Shown piece after piece: positions 55,240-64,000 of a DNA stretch of 64,000 nucleotides. The stretch spans positions 1,426,001 through 1,490,000 of the forward strand of contig CM065891.1 in the NCBI GenBank assembly GCA_033439255.1. The letters run 5' to 3'. The notes below the pieces were generated by a model. It searched no databases. It saw only the letters and a list, made by a program, of their open reading frames with translations, and was not told the DNA's origin. Source of the DNA: Hericium rajendrae. Its lineage: Eukaryota > Basidiomycota > Agaricomycetes > Russulales > Hericiaceae. How positions within the stretch are numbered: position 1 is the stretch's first letter; each line of letters begins with the position of its first letter. Position numbers and translations under genes: made by a program.

Positions 55240-55730
55240 TCGGGCGGCAATCGTATACCGCTAGAAGGCGAATGTCGTTCATAGACCGTTGAAAAGTTCC
55301 CGCTACCTTTGTAGTGGGTCTTAGACCTCGTTTCTGTTGCTCGACCTTTGGTGTCGGATTCCAGATCGGGGCCGCAGTGACTCCACCTCCTTGCATCCTT
55401 CATTCTTTCTCGCTCTGGATACTGTATCGTGGAAAGCAGTAGCAGCAGGGTATGGATACACCAAACTACTGTGTCAGATCGACATGCACATCTTTACCGA
55501 CCTTTGAATTAAGATACAATCTTGCCCTGGATGAACTGCGGCTTGCGAGGAATCACAGAGTGACTTCCCCGGTAACCAAGAGTCCTTTGTGAAGCATTAT
55601 ACAAGAGTACTGTAACAGGTTGGGTATGATCTCGGGCTATTGATACATATGAAAGGAAAGCGTGGCGTCCACTATCCTGCTATTGTAGAAAGAAGAAAGA
55701 GAGATGAGAGAGAGAGAAATAGAAAAAAAA
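55240..55730. other. Intergenic region between convergent genes
   Basis: Contains both 3' ends. A GA-rich stretch (55688-55728) lies next to the Ohr stop codon. No gene recognised. Confidence 0.5.
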
Positions 55731-56425
55731 TTACTTCTTGAAAACCGTCACCTCCGCACCGTCGCCCAACGCGCGACTGTATGGGCAGAGCTGCAGACAC
55801 AGTCAGAGAGCCTCATCAACTAAGAATTCAAGGAAGAACGAACCTCGTGTGCAGAAGTGATAATGGCATCGTCATCGATGCCCTCCACATCGATGTTCAC
55901 ACTCAAACCAAGGCCCTCGCGATCCGTCGGATGCCCGAGACGCACGGACGCGTGCACCTGCGCGGCGTCGCCGAGCTCCTTCTTCCCCGCACGCGCTGCA
56001 AGCCGTATCGCCCCGAGGAAGCACGCTACATAGACACCCGACTTGGTGAGCGGAAAGGTGGCGGGAACGCGGGTGCGGACGTACACGCGTAGCCCATCGC
56101 GAAGAGCTGCTCCGGGTTGGGGCCGTTTCCCTTCCCACCGCTGCAGCGCGGAACGCCCATGTCAAGCTCGAGAGGCGAATCGCCGCCGACGAAGACGTGT
56201 CCCATCCGCCCGTTGCCTTCGGCAGTGGCGCGGATTGTGTACTAACGTTGCGGGTTCAGATGTGTTGCGCAAGCAGTCGCGAAGAGTGATGCGTACGGTA
56301 TGGTCCTTAAGAGTGGGCACGGACCGCTGCTCTAGTGTACTCGTCACAGCAGTGTGATTGTGCGCACGCAGCGACCTGAGAGCGATGCGAAATATTTGAG
56401 GCCTTCTGAAAAGTATGCTCGACAT
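55731..56425 (-). CDS. Ohr/OsmC-family organic hydroperoxide reductase
   Basis: Reduces organic hydroperoxides with a Cys pair. The ATG at 56425 starts an Arg-rich, acid-poor leader (MSSILFRRPQIFRIALRSL) that suggests mitochondrial targeting. An intron joins LKDHT to YTIRATAEGNGRMGHVFVGG. The core has LDMGVPRCSGGKGNGPNPEQ and LFAMGYA. A second intron ends at CTATGTAG and yields SCFLGAIRLAARAGKKELGD with the first reactive Cys. VRLGHPTDREGLGLSVNID follows. The last exon gives LCPYSRALGDGAEVTVFKK with the second Cys in CPYS. This pattern (CFLGA and AHE-x-CPYS) is that of Ohr rather than OsmC. It lies in a run of minus-strand genes for probable mitochondrial proteins. Confidence 0.88.
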
Positions 56426-57284
56426 TTCTGGGACAGGATAATGTGAAGGTGAGAAATGCTTCGGAGGGACAAGGTTTCAAGATATAAGGGGACTGGAGCT
56501 TTAACTGTAATATGCGATGTCTGTCGGCGAGCGGCGCATCATGTCGTCATGAACCCACCCACATTGAAGCAACGTTTCGATGATGTGGCCAAGACCTGTT
56601 CAGTTGCCGGAACAAGGCATGGCAATACCATCTAGTCGTGGACACTTGAGCGCTGTATGGAAGAGTATGAATCATGTTCCTGAAAGCCCGCGACGACAAG
56701 GATCAGTTGAAGACTAGCAACATAAACGAGCCAGATGGACACAAAAGCATTCTGTACCCAGAGTGTTGTTTCCTCATTCCAAGTTTTGTGGTGCAAATGC
56801 TTGGAGCTTCGCGAAAGGCTCCAACTTGCAGTGAGAAACTGGAGAGGTGGGCATGGGAACTTCCGAACATACCACGCTCCGCATAAACGTTCCCGAGTCG
56901 AAGACCTTGACGCCACTTTGCCGGATAAGGATTGTCTCCACAGGACTGCTTGTATTTCGTCAACGTCTCCACAACTCTACGTCGTCCAATGCCTCACTAG
57001 GCGCTATGATGTTTGGTCACGGCGACCAAGAGAACGGCAAAGAACATGTCGAGAAGACGGTCAAGAATGATACAGTAACAGGCCTACTCTTCGTGGCGGA
57101 TGTATGCAGCTGAGAATGATGTCTAATGAACGGAAGATGGATGCGGTGTGATGCAAGAGTAAGTACGGAGTGGTGAATATACAGATGCGATGATAGATGA
57201 TAAGATAGAGCAAAGCGGCAAAAGCAGATAACAGATACCATCCGAATTGATGACATTGGGGACCTCTCGAAAATGCCGGCGCCT
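56426..57284. other. Intergenic region, no gene recognised
   Basis: Several overlapping short frames lie between about 56630 and 57110 on both strands, but none shows domain features. The region should contain the Ohr promoter and the 3' end of the alternative oxidase gene. Confidence 0.45.
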
Positions 57285-58787
57285 TTAAACGCGATTGTGC
57301 TTCTCCAAGATCTCGTGCGACTCGCGCACATACTTTGTCGCCGAGTCCCTGTCGAACTCGAGTATCTTGCCCTTGACATGCATATCAGGTTCGCGCAGAG
57401 CGAAGGGGTTGATATCGTCGTTCTTTAGGTTCGCCAGGCTGTGGTTCACGAAGCGGTGCGTTGACTCGTCGGAACGTACCGCGTAGAGGACATCGAGCAT
57501 CGTCGCATCCGGACGGAGCCGCCAGTAGTCCTTTGCGATTTCAGGTGCGGGCTGCTTCTCCCATTCCGGTAGACGGCCCGCCTCGAGCTCCTTAATGGCG
57601 CGACTGTATGTCACGACGGCCTCTTCTTCAAGATGGCCGACAAAGCGATGACATGTGCGAGGAGATACGAGGTAGGAAAGGACTGGAGAGATGAAACATT
57701 AGCAAATTAGAGGATCAACAAGAGCATGTACGTACAGAATATGTTGTAAAATACGCCTTGGGCACCGAGAATCATGGCCCGGAAAAGTAGTCCGGGATTG
57801 CGCAGGGTCATAAAGGTCCTGCATACATGTCAGCATATAGTAGGAAGAGAAATAATGCAACGTCTACGCTTACATGAGATGCATCCGTTCATTCTCAGCT
57901 TCCTCGAGGAGCGTATGGATCCAACCGGAATCGCGTCTCTGATTAAACGTTTAGCCTGACCCCTCTTATGAAGGAATAGGGGCACTTACCATAAGGCGCA
58001 GACTCCGTAGATGACGGAGTGCCGCAGCGACCATGCCCGGGACGCCTGCAATAGATTCAAGGAAGAGAATCCGCTGTAGAGCATCAGATCAACGTCCGGA
58101 ACATTATTGAAAAAAGTGCTGACATTGAGCCAAGCATGCTCGTCCATGATATATCCCCCTTCTCGAAGCTCTTTCAATGACAATTTAGAGCCCGGAGGAA
58201 TCGGTTTGTGCTTGTACCCCGACACGAGGTCGAAACCAAATCTACAGGAGGCCCGTCGTCAACCGGTGCAATGGGCATTCACGGCTCGCGCAACCCACCT
58301 GAGTAGCTTGCAGAAATTAACTGCGACTTTGTCCGACAGTGTCTTCGCGTCCCGGTGAAGCACCTGCGTCGCCGAGACCCGGCGGTCAGAAGTGTTGCGA
58401 GACAACACGGAAGGAAGATAACGCACGTCGACAGCCTTCAATTCCTCTGAAGTGTACACTGGGTGGAAAAGCACCCAATCACCACGGACCTCTGGGAATC
58501 GGGCATAACATCTTTCTCAACTCGCTGGAGGTCTCCTGCAATAATGCTTATGTCAAAAACCATCCGCTTAGAACAAATGGCAAAGACATACTGATATGCA
58601 GACCTTCCGCTCCCGGGAAGACCTGCTGGTCAGATTTTGCTGACTTCAGCTTGTCCTTGGGGGGCGCAGTCGCAAACGCACGGCGGGCCACAATCCCCGC
58701 CGTCACAGACCGGAGACATGGGGCCGATGCGAAGAGGAATGGGTCGCGCGCGCGCAAAGCCGAGCGACGGACTGTTGTACTGAGCAT
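57285..58787 (-). CDS. AOX1: Alternative oxidase, mitochondrial
   Basis: A di-iron ubiquinol oxidase of the inner mitochondrial membrane that bypasses complexes III and IV. The ATG at 58787 starts a targeting peptide ([32 protein letters not shown]). Then come [20 protein letters not shown] and [19 protein letters not shown]. An intron joins AWLN to [20 protein letters not shown]. The iron ligands are in [14 protein letters not shown] (E, ExxH), [16 protein letters not shown] (E) and [19 protein letters not shown] (ExxH). The C-terminus is [16 protein letters not shown]. Fungal AOX length (about 370 residues) fits. The Ser in RSDES replaces the more usual Ala, outside the ligands. At least five introns are used. 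Confidence 0.96.
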
Positions 58788-59520
58788 AATGTTTTGGATA
58801 GAAAGCTAGTGAAAGCGTGGTTGTTTTATAAAGCCTTGGGGGAGCGAAACGAGGGGCTTTATACAGTCTGTTATACCTATTTCCGTCCTCCTCCGAATCC
58901 AGCCGTGTCCATCCGACACTGTGCGCTCATGATCTTGCGCGGTATTGGCTGATGCGAGCTGTACCGAGCGCGCAGGGATGACTTGTTGCGTTTGCTCGGT
59001 GCAAACGGACGCGTCGAGGTCTTCACGGTCTGTACTAGGGAGGAAGCAGATGTTACGTAGATTTGACGTAGATCTCTGGATCTTCATTATCAATGTCGAT
59101 TTGTCGTGGGAGCGAATCGCGCTATATGCGCGTATGTACTTTCCCGTCTCGGCGGATCGATTGATCAGTTAATCATTTGACATTACCCGTCGTCGTCATT
59201 GGTCGTCGAAACTCGGACTCGTCGACCCGTTGTGCAGCGACCAAGCAGTTCAGACATGATGCATGATCCGTGACATCGGAAATCAACCGGTGAAACATAC
59301 ACTGGCAACGCATGACAGCGCTCAGCGCGTAGGCACGTCCTAGGGACGCACGGGGCATGCAGGACCAGCGGCGCTTGATGTAACCATTCACAATTTGGTC
59401 CAAAGCACGCTAGGCGGCGAGAACGCAAGTGTGGCGAGGTCGCGCGGGAAATGACCTGCACAGCGTGAGTAAGTGAGGGAAAATCCAGTCTATTCCTGGC
59501 CAGTGCTCTAGCTCTAGCTA
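58788..59520. other. Intergenic region
   Basis: Contains the AOX promoter and the 3' end of the complex I subunit gene. No further gene recognised. Confidence 0.5.
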
Positions 59521-60293
59521 TCACTTCACGAGTACCATAGGGAAGTATGCGTTCGGATCGTGGGGTGCGTCCGGCGCCCGTTCGGGTTTCCAGCGTTTGA
59601 AGGAGGTGGAGATGGTAGGCGGGAGTCTGGACTCGGAGTAGGCCTTGCGCGCGGTGGTGATGGCGGCGATGGCTTCGGTGAGGTCCGCGGCCGGCTTAAC
59701 AGTTGCTGGGACGGAGAATGGTTTGGTACCCTCGGCTTTGCCTTCTGACGAGGCAGCGACACTAAGGCACGCGAGATAAGAGCAGGATGTTCAGAAGGAT
59801 GAAGGTATGGTGAAGAATGTGATGTAGGACAAAGGTTAGATCGGTATGAACGTAACGCTGGTCAAGAGTACACGCACGCTTGGGGGATATTGTGCTGGAT
59901 GAGGAGAGTAGCAAGCTCTGGTTGCGAGACGACCGACAACTGTGGGTATGCACGGCGCACGTCGCGCTTCCAGTACGGGTTCTGTGCCGGGTCAGAGGCT
60001 GCATGACGAAGATATGTCAAAACCCATACACATTATACAGGAAATAAGTGACCTTTGGTGGCTGGGGTGGAATACTTTTCAGGCCTGGAGGCAGGAGGAG
60101 GCTGTCGGTTCACAGACTGCAAGGGCAGACCAGACGAGATTTCGGGGTTGACCACGACAGCATCGCCTGCAGGCAAAGAGTGCTCGAACGAGGAGAATGG
60201 TACTTCGAGGATAGAACACATACGGAACTTCTTCCAGAAGCCTTTCGGGCTCAGGTGGTAGCGAGTGGGGTCAGCAAATCTCCTCGTCGCCAT
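59521..60293 (-). CDS. Complex I 21-kDa-subunit-like mitochondrial protein
   Basis: Probably an accessory subunit of NADH:ubiquinone oxidoreductase. The ATG at 60293 gives MATRRFADPTRYHLSPKGFW then KKF. An intron restores R-DAVVVNPEISSGLPLQS. PASRPEKYSTPATK is joined by a second intron to ASDPAQNPYWKRDVRRAYPQ and LSVVSQPELATLLIQHNIPQ. A third intron leads to a C-terminal domain (VKPAADLTEAIAAITTARKA, PPTISTSFKRWKPERAPDAP, HDPNAYFPMVLVK) with TGA at 59521-59523. The N-terminal and C-terminal blocks resemble the two Pfam domains of the fungal 21-kDa subunit, from memory. About 170 residues fits. Position next to AOX and Ohr agrees with a mitochondrial role. Confidence 0.65.
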
Positions 60294-60847
60294 CGTCAAG
60301 TCGTTGAGGACAGTCAAAGCCAACGCGAGGCCAACTCCTGGCCTGAGAATCGCGTTACGTAAGCGGCGGTCTGGCTATAAGTGAGTCCTTGTATATAACT
60401 TCTGCGACTTCTTATCTTCCTGTCGGCCGTTCACCGTATCAGAACCTTGTAGACCTTCACTATGTGCTCGTCCGCATCAACGTTGCAGTCGACGGCGTTT
60501 GCGTGCCGCTCGTAGCGACGATACTGCTAAGTTTTTCCTTCCATGACCTTCGTGGCGGTGAAACGTTTCATAGAGGATTCGCTACGATGGCGCCATCGTC
60601 TGAGCTGTTTTGACGCAATATGGTGTCGCCGCTGGCAGTCACAGTGGCCCACACCGTCCGATCAAACTTAGGGCTTACCGTGACTGTTTGTTACCGTGTA
60701 CAAAATCCGACATCGATGACGAGATTCGTCCGAATCGACGTGTAACCGTTTCTGACTCTGTCCTCGTATAAATTAAAAAACTCCCCTGACTCACCATTTG
60801 CTTAACCTTCCCCTTCACCTCGCCCTGTTCACGACTATATACCAGAC
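60294..60847. promoter_or_regulatory. Divergent promoter region
   Basis: Head-to-head space between the complex I-like gene (minus) and the UPF0643-like gene (plus). AT-rich TATAAATTAAAAAA at 60766-60779 lies about 70 nt before the plus-strand ATG and may act as its core promoter. No other gene seen. Confidence 0.4.
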
Positions 60848-61673
60848 ATGCATCCTTCTCTCAATGCAATCAGGGCCTCCAGCTCGCGAGCGACTACCTC
60901 AGATGTCGCCGAACCACCCTCCCGCACGCCCTCGCCCGCCTCGTCTTCCGTACAGGCGACAAGCTCGTCCCTGCACGACCCACACAAACTACCGTCCTTC
61001 GGCTCGTCCTCCCTCACGAGCCCCAGCCAACCTATACTCTACCTCCCTCCCCTTCTATCATCTTTACCTCCAAAGTATCCGCCACACATACATGCGCCAT
61101 CGTCTATTCGGGCGCCAAAAATTACAGAGACCCATCTCCCCGACATCGACCCCGCCTCGCTCGCGCTTCACAAAGCGCTCCACAACTTCGGGCCCATAAC
61201 GGAGCGCTACGCGCACGCACCGTACGCAGAAGCTTTCAACTGGGACGAACTCGAGCTCCCAGAAGACGAAGAGCGCGAATGGTACTGCGTCGCCTTCCGC
61301 AGCATCCGCAAAGCAGGTAGCGAAGCCGGCCGTGAGTCCCCCCTGCATGCATCGCCCTGCCATCGCTGACCGACCCGCAGCGCTGTACGAGGCGGACAAG
61401 CTTGCGCACGAGGAGGCGATCCAGAACGGCGGGCTGATCATGTACTGGTACGGCATACCGGACGCCGAAACCGGCCTTAACCTCGCGACCTGCATCTGGC
61501 AGAGCCGTGCGCATGCCATCGCGGCGAACGCGGGTCCGCACCACGTGCGTGCGATGCGGCTCGCGGTCGCGAGCTACGACACGTACTCGCTCGAGCGGTA
61601 TCGCTTGCGCAAGCGACAGGGGCAGAGAGGGGTTGAGGTGCTGGATTACGAGAGCGGCGCGGTGGGCTGGTAA
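60848..61673 (+). CDS. Conserved fungal protein, UPF0643-like
   Basis: Function unknown. Two exons, 60848-61331 and 61381-61673, join in phase at GSEAG-P-LYEADKLAHEEAIQNG. The first third is Ser/Pro-rich and disordered. The conserved core then reads HNFGPITERYAHAPYAEAFN, EREWYCVAFRSIRK, GGLIMYWYGIPDAETGLNLA, TCIWQSRAHAIAANAGPHHV, RAMRLAVASYDTYSLERYRL and RKRQGQ. This matches, from memory, the fission-yeast UPF0643 family. There is no signal peptide or membrane segment. The ATG at 60848 is the first in frame. Confidence 0.75.
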
Positions 61674-62576
61674 GCCTGTCTTGCTGCTCGTACTTGTCGC
61701 GGTTTTCGATCTCGTTTCTTGTCGTGCTTTCTTGACTGCTTTCTTGCGCACCGTGTATCAAGCATTTCGCTTTCACTCGGTTACCCCCATATCATAATCC
61801 TTGCGTGGAGTCTCCGGCATAGATTCTATTGCTTTGCATCTCTAAAACAAGCTCGTATGAGGTCTTTGATTCATTACGTAGAAGGTGCGTTCAGCATCCG
61901 AACATCTCGCCAGTCATCTTCAAGAACGGCGCAGGACAAATGCAGGAACTTCTGCTTCTCTGCATATCCGTATAAAACAAAGAACCGACATGAGCCTCTC
62001 TTGTGTATCCATCGTGCCGCCCGAACGATATCAACGAAAGGCCTAGGCGTGGCTCGGTTCGGTGGAAACATCACAGCCTTCAGCACAACGCCTGTATCGC
62101 GCCATCGCTGCATAACGCTTATGTTGCGCCATCGCTGCGCAGCACGTTGCACGATGCCGGTAACTACTAACAAGCCGATTTCTGCTCTGAGTACCATTCT
62201 GAGATGACACCCAGGCCTCGAGTGGACCCCGAGCGCGCAAGCAAGGATTGTCAGTAGCCGCTGCAGTTGTTGATGTGATGCAGGTCATGGTCAGCAGTAT
62301 TAATCACTGCGGCTCCTCTGCTCAATAGACAGAACGATTATCTTCTGTCTGAGGTCAGCTACGGAGACTAGCTCCTCTGTAGCTTGCAGCAAGTCGAATA
62401 CCATGTACGATATGGCGGCTTACTTCTCGCGATGGATGTGAACGCGACTTGCAACTCTAGTCCGATAGCGGACACGAAGGGACGAGGGACAAACCCAATC
62501 TCACGACAGCAAGATCTGCCTATTTGACACGTCTGCTCGAAGTTCGACCAAGTGACACGCCCGCCGTTCAGCCGCA
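61674..62576. other. Intergenic region between convergent genes
   Basis: About 0.9 kb with both 3' ends. A short imperfect repeat, CGCCATCGCTGCATAACG/CGCCATCGCTGCGCAGCA, lies near 62100-62143. No gene recognised. Confidence 0.45.
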
Positions 62577-64000
62577 TCATTCTCCGGGCGTCCAAGATTC
62601 GATGCTGTCCTTCTCATACTGCTCATCCTCTGGCAGGCCACTATCGCGCCTGACGAGTCTCGCATTCATGACGCTGATGGGAACAGCACGCCGAGGTGGA
62701 GTCCGCGGTGGCGAGCCGCCCAGACAGAAATCTACGGCGGGCGAAGCCTGAATACCAAGCTATTAGTACTCGAAATGACCAGGGCGTTGAGACAAACCTC
62801 AAGGACCGTCCACGGGGAACATCCTCCTCTGTAGGTGCCACGTCATTAGATGCGGGAGGCGAAGGCGCAGGGAAAGGTGACGCGTCCGGCACGGGTTGGC
62901 GAACCTCATCCTCGGGACTATCGCGCAGTGGAGAGATGAAGATGCCCGGCGCAGGCGCGAACGCCAGTGCGTCCTCGTCTTCCTCATCGTCAGCCTCTGC
63001 AGCCGGAAGACTGGACGGAGGCGGCTGAGGGCGTGAGCGAACGGATACTTCCCATTCCCCGGCGAGGTCCTCGTCCATACCTTCGTCTTCTTTCTCGTTC
63101 AGGACTAAAGTAGGGATTGAACGGAATGACGGGGCCATGCGCGGGTCGGCGTTGGGTTCAGAAGAACGTTGCACTGGGCTATATGCGCGTTCGTCGCTCT
63201 GCTGGATACGCGGCGACAGGGTTAAGTTGGTCTTCTGGTTGCCACGGACGAACGGTGCCCATCGGAAGTCCAGTTCTCGACGTCGAGCGGGTAGATGTGC
63301 GGTGAGGAAAGAGGTGAGGACGACGGGTCTTCAGTTGGAGAGTCAAAGTAGACGCCGTATGTTGGGCCTGGTTTTGAGAACAGTCCTGAAAGGGATCTGT
63401 GCTTGACGGGAGGATGATTGGGTTCTAGAGGCTCGTACCCCAGCAAAGACGTTTCATCAGATGGGGGAATGTTATTCTCGACGTCTTTGACTGGCCCTTG
63501 TCCGGCGGTAGAATTTGTGTGAGATCCAGTGGGGAGAGGCAGCGAGAAGGCAAAAACGTCGGGTTCCTCGTCATCGGGCGATGCATCGTGGGTGGGAAGA
63601 AAATCACGAGTATTGGGAGCTTGAGGATTTGCTTTTGGGACGCCGTAATCAGATTGTTGGGCAAGCAGAGGAGAGTGAAACGAAAGTGGTTCAGCAGCAT
63701 TGAGAAGTGTAGGGCTGGCAACAGATTGAGCAGATCTAACATGCGAGTGAGTAGTTTCCCTGTCGGAAGCAGATGGATACGCATGAGCAGTGTGAGCAAG
63801 AGAAAACGGATTGTTTATGTCATAGCTAGTTTCACGAGGAATCGAAGGCTTCCGAAAGAAAGTCAGATCCAGGAGAGCGAGGAACAGAAGAATTGACAGA
63901 AGATAGGCTGGGGCAGAGTGCCAGTCAACACGCTGGAATGCTGATGGCAGTGGTTTAATGTGAGCAGAAGCAGCCAGAGAAGCGGTAGATAAAGCAGTGG
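62577..64000 (-). CDS. Membrane protein with disordered Pro/Ser/acidic tail, 5'-partial
   Basis: I do not recognise this gene with confidence. It enters from the right edge on the minus strand as an open frame with a membrane segment (SAPAYLLSILLFLALLDLTFF). A long disordered region follows (TALSTASLAASAHIKPLPS before it; SDYGVPKANPQAPNTRDFLP, PDVFAFSLPLPTGSHTNS, HRSLSGLFSKPGPTYG after it). A frame change near 63270-63350, probably an intron, leads to LDFRWAPFVRGNQKTNLTLS and PTLVLNEKEDEGMDEDLAGE. The final exon seems to be SPAVDFCLGGSPPRTPPRRA to KDSIESWTPGE with TGA at 62577-62579. Its junction near 62730-62800 does not fit in phase as I read it. A nuclear-envelope protein is one possibility, unproven. 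Confidence 0.5.

Noticed and set aside
56632-56972. Minus-strand frames between Ohr and AOX
   Set aside because: Several overlapping frames on both strands, none with domain or splice evidence.

Overview
The window is fungal nuclear DNA. Genes are broken by short GT-AG introns of about 50-60 nt, and the gene families (lineage-type F-box and BTB proteins, an I9 inhibitor, alternative oxidase, long-LTR Gypsy elements, a UPF0643-type protein) suggest an agaricomycete basidiomycete, plausibly a wood-decay polypore. No tRNA, rRNA or CRISPR was recognised. Identifications rest on motif reading alone, and intron borders were placed by eye from splice signals and frame continuity.

Host genes, left flank (1-22935): a glycerophosphodiester phosphodiesterase that begins before the window and carries a 1-nt frameshift; the deadenylase CCR4 (minus); mevalonate-diphosphate decarboxylase (plus); a repeat-built secreted protein of uncertain structure (minus); a pterin-carbinolamine-dehydratase-like protein (plus); a secreted GH2 beta-mannosidase (minus) with a Ser/Thr-rich insertion; an F-box protein (plus); a gene-poor stretch; a small I9-type protease inhibitor (plus); and type II phosphatidylinositol 4-kinase LSB6 (plus).

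Nested retrotransposons (23229-46973): between the convergent genes LSB6 and CUS2 lies a LINE of about 9.9 kb on the minus strand, with a 34-nt poly-A tail and a target-site duplication of at least 10 bp. Its ORF1 is split by a 13.8-kb Gypsy-type LTR retrotransposon on the plus strand (29845-43636). The Gypsy LTRs are 2.2 kb, nearly identical and coding. U3 carries a 382-codon sense ORF that is intact only in the right LTR. It also carries an intron-bearing antisense gene with one GC-AG intron, whose stop codon lies just outside the right LTR. The gag-protease ORF is 1730 codons; pol is broken by one missing T in reverse-transcriptase motif A. The LINE is dead (split ORF1, in-frame TGA and a frameshift in ORF2), and its 5' region holds a 225-codon antisense ORF.

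Host genes, right flank (46974-64000): splicing factor CUS2/HTATSF1 (minus), a BTB protein (plus), a family-2 O-methyltransferase (plus) and a membrane-anchored alpha/beta hydrolase (plus). Next come three minus-strand genes for probable mitochondrial proteins (an Ohr/OsmC peroxidase, alternative oxidase and a complex I 21-kDa-like subunit), a conserved UPF0643-like protein (plus), and a partial membrane protein (minus) that runs off the right edge.
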